A stretch of DNA of 40,802 nt from an uncultured Chlorobiaceae bacterium (lineage in GTDB: Bacteria; Bacteroidota; Chlorobiia; Chlorobiales; Chlorobiaceae), in assembly GCA_903920215.1 (NCBI GenBank), contig CAIXLG010000029.1, forward strand, positions 1 through 40,802, written 5' to 3'. The notes beneath the pieces are model-generated. The model worked only from the letters and a program-made list of their open reading frames with translations. It did no database searches and was not told the DNA's origin. This document shows, piece after piece, positions 18,111-24,388 of the stretch. The position numbers and the translations under genes were made by a program. The stretch's first letter is position 1. Each line of letters starts with the position of its first letter.

Positions 18111-18725
18111 CTAAAGGTCAGCTTTTTTCGGGCGCCCTCTTTTTTTTGATCCAGGCTCTTTCGCTGCAGGTGGTTCGGAGAGTTCCGGTTGTTCGGTTAT
18201 GTCATCAGCTTCAAGCATGTGTTCGTCAAGATGTTCCTCAAGATGTTCCTCAAGATGAGCATCAAGATGGGCTTCATTGAGTTCCGGTATGGCAATAAGA
18301 TCAAGGTCATCGCTCAGTTCATCAATAGCTTCATCGCCGGGTGCCTGAGATTTTCCTTTTGAACCCCGCTTGTTTTTCATTGCCGGTTCAATGAGTGTTA
18401 TTACTTCATTGATAGATGAAAAAATGTAGAGCTGTTTGTCCAGATTCGTCAATTTCAGCAGATCCTTGATTTGTTTGCCAAGAGAGACAAAAATCGCCAG
18501 CCCGCCTGATTGATTTGATAGCTGATGAGCGAGCAGCATTGAACTGATGCCGCACGAATCAATGGCTTTTACCTGGGAAAAATCTATGATGAGGTTTTTG
18601 CTTTGGTCCCTATTGACTATTTCATCAATAGCCACCCTGAACGAGTCGCCATGACGAAAATCAAGCACCTGTTCCTCGATTTTCATGATGGTTAACTCTT
18701 TGCGGCTCGATACGGAGTAATTCAT
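18111..18725 (-). CDS. STAS-domain (anti-sigma antagonist type) protein with His-striped and AT-hook-like tail
   Basis: The N-terminal ~110 residues form a STAS domain as in anti-sigma factor antagonists; the loop AIDSCGISSM holds the Ser (S57) that is normally phosphorylated. The rest is unusual. An acidic linker (DELSDDLDLIAIPELNE) leads to a helix with His at 153, 157, 161, 165 and 169, exactly every fourth residue (HLDAHLEEHLEEHLDEH), encoded by imperfect 12-bp DNA repeats. A Pro/Glu stretch then ends in KKRGRPKK, an AT-hook-like motif. A second possible start is ATG 18686 (MKIEEQ), which removes 13 residues. No kinase or sigma-factor partner is nearby. DNA or metal binding is inferred only. 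Confidence 0.85.
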   Translation of the reverse strand: MNYSVSSRKELTIMKIEEQVLDFRHGDSFRVAIDEIVNRDQSKNLIIDFSQVKAIDSCGISSMLLAHQLSNQSGGLAIFVSLGKQIKDLLKLTNLDKQLYIFSSINEVITLIEPAMKNKRGSKGKSQAPGDEAIDELSDDLDLIAIPELNEAHLDAHLEEHLEEHLDEHMLEADDITEQPELSEPPAAKEPGSKKRGRPKKADL

Positions 18726-18824
18726 AAACCTATACTTAATAACTGTAAAAAATTGCTATACAAGTATTTAACGGCATTTCTTGTTGGCAGGGGAGAGGAT
18801 GATCAACAAGACATTTTATCTTAT

Positions 18825-19098
18825 GCTGAAGCCTTTACTCCATAAGGTAAAAAAAAAGCCCACAGTTAATATTTATTTTCGGCAGTAAATATTTTGTTCT
18901 CGCCCTCCCGAAAAAAAACTAACCATCATCCCTGATAGCCTCAAATATTCAAAACTCTGATATCTGATCATAATTACGTATATTTCACAGTTCCGCATAG
19001 TAACAACCTGTTCTTTGGGTCTGATAGCTTTAAATGCTCTTGCTACTGAATGTGAGTGAAAAAAAGAGGAAAGCGGTTGGGTATAAAAAAGAAATGCT
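18825..19098 (+). repeat. 274-bp direct repeat, copy A
   Basis: Matches 21080-21353 over its whole length, with frequent substitutions but equal total length (roughly three quarters identical by eye). It starts at GCTGAAGCC and ends at the GTATAAAAAAGAAATGCT segment. A conserved palindrome, AATATTTA (18868-18875) with TAAATATT (18886-18893), occurs in both copies. The 40 bp before it weakly resemble the 3' end of the structured RNA described at 20975. It ends about 105 bp before the nucleotidyltransferase-like gene. I see no gene in 18726-19194. Confidence 0.85.
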
Positions 19099-19203
19099 AA
19101 TGGATTTGCTGCTCTTTACGGTAATAATACGCTTTGCGGGTACAAATGTAACGAATTATTTTCGTATTATAAGAAGTTTCAGCAACCAAACTGGGTGGCA
19201 GTT

Positions 19204-19791
19204 ATGACGATAGCTGAGGGAACTATCCCGACGTGGAACTCCATCGGAGTGCTGCCTCCCATACGCCCACTACAAAAGGGCCATTCGCCTGATCGTTCTC
19301 CATATATCGCTAATCTGTTGTCAGTTTTTGACCGTTTTGCTATTTCTGAGGAACGCATAACGATACTTCGCGGGTTACTTCAGTTTCGGAGTGAGATGCA
19401 TCAGGCAGGAATAACTTCAGGTTTTCAATGGATAGATGGAAGTTTTTTGGAAAATGTCGAACTTACGGAAGGTCGTCCTCCTCGCGATGTGGATGTCGTA
19501 ACTTTTTTTCACCTTCCAGAAGGAGAATCACAAGCCAGTTTCGCTGGCAGATTTGGGGCATTATTCGAACAAGAGGTTCTTAAGGACAAGTATTTTGTAG
19601 ACTCCTATAACGTTGTACTTGGGGATCCAATGGATTCTTTAAAGGTTAAAATTATTTCATATTGGTACAGCATGTGGTCTCATCGCCGAGACGGTTTGTG
19701 GAAAGGATTTGTTCAAGTTGATCTTGATCCTTCGCAGGATATTGATGCGAGCGCAATTCTGGATAGTGACGGAGGACTGACTTATGAATAA
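19204..19791 (+). CDS. Nucleotidyltransferase-like protein (DUF6932-like), first gene of a two-gene module
   Basis: A 195-residue protein with a polymerase-beta-type nucleotidyltransferase signature: G79-S80-F81 in WIDGSFLEN, then D95 and D97 in RPPRDVDVVTFF. The spacing fits the hG[GS]x9-13DhD pattern. It resembles the uncharacterised DUF6932 group, assigned here from memory of the GSF...DxD layout. GTG 19195 is in frame, but ATG 19204 has GGGTGG 6 nt upstream and is preferred. The stop overlaps the next start by 8 bp, so the two proteins are probably made together. Such enzymes in TA or defence loci may modify RNA or proteins with nucleotides; the target here is unknown. It lies between two 274-bp repeats. 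Confidence 0.7.
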   Translation: MTIAEGTIPTWNSIGVLPPIRPLQKGHSPDRSPYIANLLSVFDRFAISEERITILRGLLQFRSEMHQAGITSGFQWIDGSFLENVELTEGRPPRDVDVVTFFHLPEGESQASFAGRFGALFEQEVLKDKYFVDSYNVVLGDPMDSLKVKIISYWYSMWSHRRDGLWKGFVQVDLDPSQDIDASAILDSDGGLTYE

Positions 19792-20695
19792 TGAATACGA
19801 AACGATATCCTCTGAGATTAAGGATTTGGAAGCGCTTATTTCTTCCGTTCCCCAGGGGAATGTTATTGATAAGATGAGTCTTGAGTCTCGGCTTCGGAGG
19901 GCGAATAATATTTTATCTCATTTGCCGCCACAGTACACTGCACCACGAGCGCAATTGATTTTTCGGGGAAGACCTGTGTCTGGTATACATGGTATTTCCG
20001 CTGATTTTGCTTCCAGAGCGGCATGCGCGTTTTCGGATGCCTTTAGCGCTGTTGCTGCGGGGTTGAGCGACAGGTTAAGGCCTAGTGGCCCAATTCCTGA
20101 TAAAGACAAGAATCAGTTGCTGATTACCGGAATTGCTATAGGTTCTTTTGGTTTTGACTTCGAGCTTCCTGACAAGGGGCAGAATAAGTTTTCGGAATCT
20201 GAAGAAACAAGGGCAGCGATAAATAAGATTAGCGCTTTGTTTCGGTTGGCGGCTGAAGGGAGTGATGACGATCTCGCAGAGCTTGTCGAAGAAGTTCAGC
20301 CCAGAGCTGTAAAGAAAATTCATGAGTTTCTGGATGTTCTCGTCAGGTATCACGCATGGTGTGGGTTGTCGTATGAAAAGACTTCCTTTTGTTATACGGA
20401 TTATGAACAACTCCAGTTTTCCGCTGCTCGCTTGAAAGATGAAAATATTCGGGAGACGCAAGGTACTTATCGTGGAGAATTTCAAGGAGTTCTCCCGACA
20501 GGACGGACGTTTGAATTCAAGCTGCTTGATCAAGATAGTTTGATTAGTGGTAAGGTGGATTCTTCAATTGAAGACCCAGACGTTTTAAACCGGGATTGGT
20601 TGCATCACCCTGTGACAGTAACACTAAACATAATGCAGATCGGGGAGGGGCGCCCGAGATATACGTTGATGTCAATGACCGATTTGATCCGGTAG
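19784..20695 (+). CDS. Partner protein of the nucleotidyltransferase-like module, unknown function
   Basis: A 303-residue protein I do not recognise. The N-terminal ~50 residues look like a helical pair (ISSEIKDLEALISSVPQGNV, then a basic MSLESRLRRANNILSHLP). An FRGRPVSGIHGISADFASRA segment follows, then a mixed region with LLITGIAIGSFGFDFELPD and an acidic helix (GSDDDLAELVEEVQPRAVKK). The C-terminal third (RGEFQGVLPTGRTFEFKLLD) looks like beta strands. There is no signal peptide or membrane helix. The start ATG overlaps the upstream gene by 8 bp, with GGAGG about 8 nt before it. Tight coupling suggests one complex, perhaps the target-binding or neutralising partner of the nucleotidyltransferase-like protein; this is inference. 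Confidence 0.6.
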   Translation: MNNEYETISSEIKDLEALISSVPQGNVIDKMSLESRLRRANNILSHLPPQYTAPRAQLIFRGRPVSGIHGISADFASRAACAFSDAFSAVAAGLSDRLRPSGPIPDKDKNQLLITGIAIGSFGFDFELPDKGQNKFSESEETRAAINKISALFRLAAEGSDDDLAELVEEVQPRAVKKIHEFLDVLVRYHAWCGLSYEKTSFCYTDYEQLQFSAARLKDENIRETQGTYRGEFQGVLPTGRTFEFKLLDQDSLISGKVDSSIEDPDVLNRDWLHHPVTVTLNIMQIGEGRPRYTLMSMTDLIR

Positions 20696-20974
20696 GGGCT
20701 CCAAAGTGGCGCAAAGAGGATTTTGAGGAAGCTGGTGTATCAGAAAAAAAAGAGAGGCCGCTGATTTGCTACGCTGGTTCAGCAGGCCGAGACCTCGATA
20801 GATTCAAAGCCGATAGGCCATGAATTCACTTACAGTATAAGGGATATATTATCGATGCCAAGGGGAAAAATATTTCTCATTATAGTGGCCCCCGATGATT
20901 AGACAGCAGTTTGAGTTTTAAACTGGCCCAAAAAAGGAGCAGGTAATGACTCATAACCCTTGATAGGAAACGTT
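20696..20974. other. Spacer after the two-gene module
   Basis: No gene is supported here. A 75-codon frame (20596-20823) overlaps the end of the 303-residue protein and continues to a TGA at 20821-20823, but it has no ribosome site or family resemblance. The rest is AT-rich and leads into the first copy of the structured RNA. No clear terminator is visible. Confidence 0.4.
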
Positions 20975-21087
20975 CTATTGCTTACACTATGAGTAATAAT
21001 ACCTGCCATGCTTCCCACTTGAACAGCGCACCCGGGCAGGTTTTCGCTTTTTACAGGGTTTTGTCTTTTAATCTCAGAAGCTGAAGC
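20975..21087 (+). ncRNA. Predicted structured RNA, copy B (orphan)
   Basis: About 113 nt nearly identical to 21545-21657. Two stems can be drawn. P1 pairs ATTGCTT with GAGTAAT (20977-20999). P2 pairs ACCTGCC with GGCAGGT across a loop containing CGCTTCCCACTTGAACAG-like sequence. A U-rich 3' part (TTTTCGCTTTTTACAGGG) follows. Almost all differences from the other copy lie in P1, and they keep it paired. Unlike copy C, this one is not followed by an abiF gene but runs directly into 274-bp repeat copy B. It is read here on the plus strand by analogy with copy C. Confidence 0.6.
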
Positions 21088-21353
21088 CCTTACTTTCAAA
21101 GGTAAAAAAGCCAACAGTTAATATTTATTTTCCGCAGTAAATATTCTGTTTTCGCCCTCCAGAAAAAACCCATCAATCTTACCTGACAGCCGAAAATATC
21201 AAAGCCCCTTTTCCTTATATTTCAATTACGTATATTTCGCTTCGTTATCCTGTAGAGACCTGTCCTGTGGGCGTGATAGCTTCAAATGTTCTTGCTGCCG
21301 AATGTGAGGACAAAGAAAAGAGGGAAGCGGCTGGGTATATAAAAAGAAACGCT
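21080..21353 (+). repeat. 274-bp direct repeat, copy B
   Basis: Counterpart of 18825-19098. The conserved palindrome is AATATTTA 21120-21127 with TAAATATT 21138-21145. Its first bases overlap the end of structured RNA copy B at the GAAGCTGAAGCCC junction. The two copies bracket the nucleotidyltransferase-like gene pair. Between 21354 and 21544 I see only a short frame from ATG 21427 that runs into the next RNA copy, which I do not call. Confidence 0.85.
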
Positions 21354-21544
21354 CCCAACAAGTCGGAAGCGTCAGACCGGAGATACTATCTCTGGTGATG
21401 TTATAGTTCAAATGTAAGCTTTAGAGATGAATAAAACCATGAAAAAGAAAGAGTTCAGGTCTATGTTGATGGATTTAACCTCTACTTTGGTATGCTTGAA
21501 GCAAGGTATTACTTCTTGTAAAAGAAAACTTGACAGCGAACCCG

Positions 21545-21657
21545 CTATTGCTTACATTGTAGGCAATAATACCTGCCACGCTTCCCACTTGAACAGCGCA
21601 CCCGGGCAGGTTTTCGCTTTTTACAGGGTTTTGTCTTTTAATTTCAGAAGCTGAACC
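21545..21657 (+). ncRNA. Predicted structured RNA, copy C (AbiF-associated)
   Basis: Second copy of the 113-nt element, ending 2 bp before the abiF start codon. P1 is ATTGCTTAC-ATT-GTAGGCAAT (21547-21567), longer and better paired than in copy B. P2 (ACCTGCC...GGCAGGT) and its loop are identical to copy B except one base. From established comparative work, genes of the AbiF family commonly have a conserved structured RNA directly upstream (abiF RNA motif), and the position fits. It could be an RNA antitoxin or a leader that controls abiF. I have not checked it against a covariance model. Confidence 0.7.
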
Positions 21658-21659
21658 CC

Positions 21660-22556
21660 ATGTTATACAGTAAACCCGCAGTATCAATCCCTGACCAAAT
21701 CACAAAACTGAAAGCAAGGCATCTTGCCTTTGGTGACGAAGCATTTGCTATACATTGCCTCTCCAATATCAGTTATTACCGGCTTAGAGCTTATACCTAT
21801 CCTTTCCAGGATAACACGCTCCCGGATCATCCGTTCGTTGTTCCAGTCACCTTTGAGCAGATCATAGAGCTCTATGTTTTTGACCGTAAACTGAGGGGCT
21901 TGGTGTTTGATGCAATGGAGAAAATTGAAATTGCCATGCGAACACAAATTATCCACCAATGGGCAATGCCATATGGTAGCCATTGGCAGTTAAACGAGAC
22001 CCTTTTCAGGGATACGAATCGTTTTAACAACCAGATTGTCTCGTTACAAACAGAAATCAGTCGTTCCAACGAAACGTTTATAGAGCATTACAAGAAGACC
22101 TATACCGAACCTGTTGATCCGCCATCATGGATGAGTCTTGAGGTGAGCAGTTTTGGCTTGTTGTCTCAAATGTTCAGGAATCTGAAAAAAAGTCCTGAAA
22201 AAATCGCAGTGGCAAAGCATTTCGGGCTAAACAATATTGACCTGCTCGAAAACTGGATGCTCTGCTTCAGTCATATCCGCAACACTTGTGCGCATCACGG
22301 TCGCTTATGGAACCGTAGGTTGACGGCACATATCACATTGCCAAAAAACCCCTCAAACCCATTTATCCAAAACAGAAAAATTTTACCGTACAAGCCCTAC
22401 GCAGCGTCATGTTGTATGCAATACATTTTGCAAAACATCAGCTCCGATACTTTATTTAAGGACGGTCTGAAAGCGCTTATGAAAACCTGTCCCCTTAAAC
22501 AGGAAAAGGAAATGGGTTTCCCGGAAGATTGGCGATCAGAATCTTTTTGGAAATGA
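21660..22556 (+). CDS. AbiF/AbiD-family HEPN abortive-infection protein (Abi_2)
   Basis: A 298-residue protein of the Abi_2 family, which includes phage abortive-infection proteins AbiD and AbiF. N-terminal features are KPAVSIPDQITKLKARHLAF and LSNISYYRLRAYTYPFQ, both typical. DRKLRGLVFDAMEKIEIAMRT is the central helix. The HEPN ribonuclease motif RX4H is intact as R207-H212 in HIRNTCAHHGRLWNR. HEPN proteins of this kind cut RNA and cause growth arrest on phage infection. AbiF-like proteins have been proposed as relatives of the ancestor of Cas13. Start is ATG 21660, directly after structured RNA copy C. No protein antitoxin is adjacent, which favours RNA control. Confidence 0.88.
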   Translation: MLYSKPAVSIPDQITKLKARHLAFGDEAFAIHCLSNISYYRLRAYTYPFQDNTLPDHPFVVPVTFEQIIELYVFDRKLRGLVFDAMEKIEIAMRTQIIHQWAMPYGSHWQLNETLFRDTNRFNNQIVSLQTEISRSNETFIEHYKKTYTEPVDPPSWMSLEVSSFGLLSQMFRNLKKSPEKIAVAKHFGLNNIDLLENWMLCFSHIRNTCAHHGRLWNRRLTAHITLPKNPSNPFIQNRKILPYKPYAASCCMQYILQNISSDTLFKDGLKALMKTCPLKQEKEMGFPEDWRSESFWK

Positions 22557-22631
22557 TACAGTAGAAGAGAGAGGGACCCCATACCAAATCCCGATCCAGT
22601 TTTGGAAAAACGACTATTAACTATCACTGAA

Positions 22632-22988
22632 ATGAACGAACTGAAAAATATTCATCCGGGCGAGGTTTTGATGGAGGAGTTTTTAATTCCATTAGAAATA
22701 TCGGCTTACAGGCTTTCCAAAGATATCGGGATTCCTCAGACCCGGATATCCGAGATATTGAAAGGGAAGAGACGTATTACGGCAGACACGGCATTGCGTC
22801 TCTCACAATATTTCGGGAATTCCGCAAAGTTCTGGTTAGGTCTGCAGGCTGACTATGATATTGAGGATGGGATGCGGAGCAAGAAAGCTGAAATAAATTC
22901 TATTCTTCACTACGCTATACCACAAGTACCTTGTGTTGTATGTGTCCCTTCTTCAACCCCAGGGAGCGCTGAACCCCAGCTCGGCTGA
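22632..22988 (+). CDS. higA: HigA-family antitoxin (solitary)
   Basis: XRE-type helix-turn-helix antitoxin of the HigA group. The conserved start NIHPGEVLMEEFLIPLEI is followed by the helix-turn-helix (SAYRLSKDIGIPQTRISEIL, then KGKRRITADTALRLSQYF) and the group's NSAKFWLGLQADYDIE block. A TTG at 22602 is in frame, but ATG 22632 (MNELKNIHPGE) fits the family. The last ~25 residues (PQVPCVVCVPSSTPG onward) are not family-like, so the original stop may have been lost. No higB toxin is found upstream, where it usually lies; abiF is the upstream neighbour. A fragment of the same gene recurs at 24334. Confidence 0.85.
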   Translation: MNELKNIHPGEVLMEEFLIPLEISAYRLSKDIGIPQTRISEILKGKRRITADTALRLSQYFGNSAKFWLGLQADYDIEDGMRSKKAEINSILHYAIPQVPCVVCVPSSTPGSAEPQLG

Positions 22989-23040
22989 AAGAAAGTTCTG
23001 AGGACTGAATGAGGCACACAAGACAGATCCCTCACAGGAG

Positions 23041-23080
23041 TTCGGGATGACAAGGGGGATGACAAGGGGGATGACAAGGT
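23041..23080 (+). repeat. Tandem GGGATGACAAGG repeats
   Basis: Three tandem units with a 12-bp period (ATGACAAGGGGG) follow CAGATCCCTCACAGGAGTTC. Related single copies are at 6195-6225 and 40752-40802 in this window, so this is a dispersed element. The space 22989-23372 otherwise holds a miaA fragment and a repeat end, described separately. Confidence 0.75.
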
Positions 23081-23089
23081 ACTCACTCC

Positions 23090-23182
23090 TCAGAGCTCAG
23101 AACTCAGCACCCTCTCCACAACCCCGGCCAGTTCACTCTCATTTTCAGGAGCATCCACCCAGGTAACAGTAAGTCTGTTTTT
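23090..23182 (-). pseudogene. Fragment of the miaA 3' end
   Basis: On the minus strand this stretch encodes KNRLTVTWVDAPENESELAG, then VVERVLSSEL and a TGA stop. The first 19 residues match the C-terminus of the intact MiaA encoded at 24389-25324 (FFKNRLTVTWVDAPENESEL). The match covers roughly 60 bp and then ends abruptly. It has no start and is a relic of duplication. Confidence 0.85.
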
Positions 23183-23193
23183 CCGTCCCGACC

Positions 23194-23230
23194 CGCCTCT
23201 ATTTATTGCTGAGATAAAAGATGGAAGAAA
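23194..23230 (+). repeat. Dispersed hairpin repeat, left-end fragment
   Basis: CCTCTATTTATTGCTGAGAT and the following AAAAGATGGAAG match the left end of the copy at 32306 (CCTCTATTTACTCGCTGAGA, then GTAAAAGATGGAGG). The hairpin part is missing. It directly abuts the miaA fragment. Confidence 0.65.
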
Positions 23231-23372
23231 AAAAAATATCAAATCTTTTCCATTCTTTATGAGATAAAAACACTCTCAATTTATTGTGACGAGGTAAATT
23301 TTTGATAATCAAATTTTTTTATGCATCCTATTTGAATATATAGATGTTACCTATAGTTAACCTTTTTCCGAA

Positions 23373-23951
23373 ATGATGCCAAAATCGCTCCTGTTCGTTT
23401 TGTGCTCAACTCTTTTTTTCGGGACAGCAAGAGCAGAAAATCTGGAAATTCAAAGAGTGCGTGTTGCTGCGGAACAGGGGGATGCTCCGGCTCAATGTAA
23501 TCTCGGTTTTCTGTACCATCAAGGTAGAGTTGTCGAAAAAAATTATGATCAAGCCGTGAAATGGTTTCGGCTTGCAGCTCAGCAAGGAAATGCCCAGGCA
23601 CAAAGTAATCTCGGGTTGATGTACCTCTCTGGTAAAGGTGCCAAACAAAGCTATATCGATGCCGTGAAATGGTTTAGGCTTGCCGCTATGCAAGGAAATG
23701 CAGATGGGCAGGACAATCTGGGAGAGATGTATCTTTATGGTTGGGGGGTCAAACAAAACGATGCCGAAGCCGTGAAATGGTTTAAACTTGCTGCTGAACA
23801 GGGCGAAGCCGATGGTCAGTTTAATTTAGGTTTTATGTATACCAGTGGTTGGGGTGTCAAGAAAAATGATGCCGAAGCACTGAAATGGTACCGCCTTGCT
23901 GCAAGGCAGGGAACCATAGCTGCTCAAAACAAGTTACAATCAATGAAATAA
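23373..23951 (+). CDS. Exported Sel1-repeat (TPR-like) protein
   Basis: A 192-residue protein with an N-terminal signal peptide (MMPKSLLFVLCSTLFFGTAR, then AEN) and four Sel1-like repeats of about 36 residues (roughly 38-73, 74-109, 110-145 and 146-181). Each repeat has the pattern AxxGxAxxQxNLGxMYxxGxGVKQNxxxAVKWFRLAA. Sel1 repeats form alpha-solenoids for protein-protein binding in the periplasm or at the surface. Start is ATG 23373 or 23376. It is alone between duplicated higA/miaA fragments and may have arrived or been kept with that rearrangement. Its partner is unknown. Confidence 0.88.
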   Translation: MMPKSLLFVLCSTLFFGTARAENLEIQRVRVAAEQGDAPAQCNLGFLYHQGRVVEKNYDQAVKWFRLAAQQGNAQAQSNLGLMYLSGKGAKQSYIDAVKWFRLAAMQGNADGQDNLGEMYLYGWGVKQNDAEAVKWFKLAAEQGEADGQFNLGFMYTSGWGVKKNDAEALKWYRLAARQGTIAAQNKLQSMK

Positions 23952-23964
23952 AAAGAAACTACAG

Positions 23965-24012
23965 GGCAACTTTATTGACTCGCTGAGCGTAAGAGATGGA
24001 AGGTAAAACTTA
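23965..24012 (+). repeat. Dispersed hairpin repeat, left-end fragment
   Basis: GGGCAACTTTATTGACTCGC and the following TGAGCGTAAGAGATGGAAGG match the left end of the 32306 copy (GGGCACCTCTATTTACTCGC, then TGAGAGTAAAAGATGGAGGG). The hairpin is absent. It lies 13 bp after the Sel1 gene stop. Confidence 0.65.
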
Positions 24013-24101
24013 AAGGAGATATCAGCTCCATATTCAGCAATAGCTGTATAAACTGAGTAATTAATTTCTGTCAAGTGCTTAATTTCAATAAATTGATCAT
24101 C

Positions 24102-24218
24102 ATGAAAAAAATTATTGTTCTCGCTATTATTTGTTTATTTGCCGGTTGTACCAGTTCACGTTATCATGGCGAAAGTTATAACGATCGTCCTTATCATGAT
24201 CATGAAGCTCGTAACTGA
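24102..24218 (+). CDS. Small lipoprotein (38 residues), possibly truncated
   Basis: From ATG 24102 the frame encodes MKKIIVLAIICLFAGCTSSR and then a short His/Tyr-rich tail. LFAGC is a standard lipobox with the lipidated Cys at 16, so the product would be an outer- or inner-membrane lipoprotein. The stop TGA is at 24216-24218. The same frame continues open after it (RDQDGQCYSLNIYYSTGVS) to another TGA, and this part also looks protein-like. A nonsense mutation may therefore have shortened a 58-residue protein. No function is recognisable. Confidence 0.55.
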   Translation: MKKIIVLAIICLFAGCTSSRYHGESYNDRPYHDHEARN

Positions 24219-24333
24219 CGGGATCAAGATGGTCAGTGTTACTCACTGAACATTTATTACAGCACCGGTGTGAGCTGACTACTCTGTAGATATGCGGAAA
24301 AGGTACGGTTAAGTTGCGAAGCCGGCTGATTCG

Positions 24334-24384
24334 CAATATTGCGGGAATTCCGCAAAGTTCTGGTTAGGTCTGCAGTGTGACATG
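24334..24384 (+). pseudogene. Fragment of higA
   Basis: Encodes QYCGNSAKFWLGLQCD, which matches QYFGNSAKFWLGLQAD of the higA at 22632-22988. About 40 bp are nearly identical, including GGAATTCCGCAAAGTTCTGG. No start or helix-turn-helix part is present. It lies 5 bp from the miaA stop, so the higA-miaA junction occurs twice in this region. Confidence 0.85.
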
Positions 24385-24388
24385 TTCG

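Noticed and set aside
20596-20823. A 75-codon frame after the nucleotidyltransferase module
   Set aside because: It overlaps the real gene by 100 bp in another frame, has no ribosome site and no recognisable domain.
20899-21114. Two similar minus-strand frames (also 21475-21687)
   Set aside because: Their shared protein sequence is only the reverse reading of the two RNA copies.
21427-21654. A 75-codon frame upstream of abiF
   Set aside because: Its second half is the structured RNA, which is repeated at 20975 outside any matching start; the coding pattern comes from the repeat.
23041-23080. Possible CRISPR array
   Set aside because: The units are 12 bp in direct tandem without spacers and there are no cas genes; it is a simple tandem repeat.
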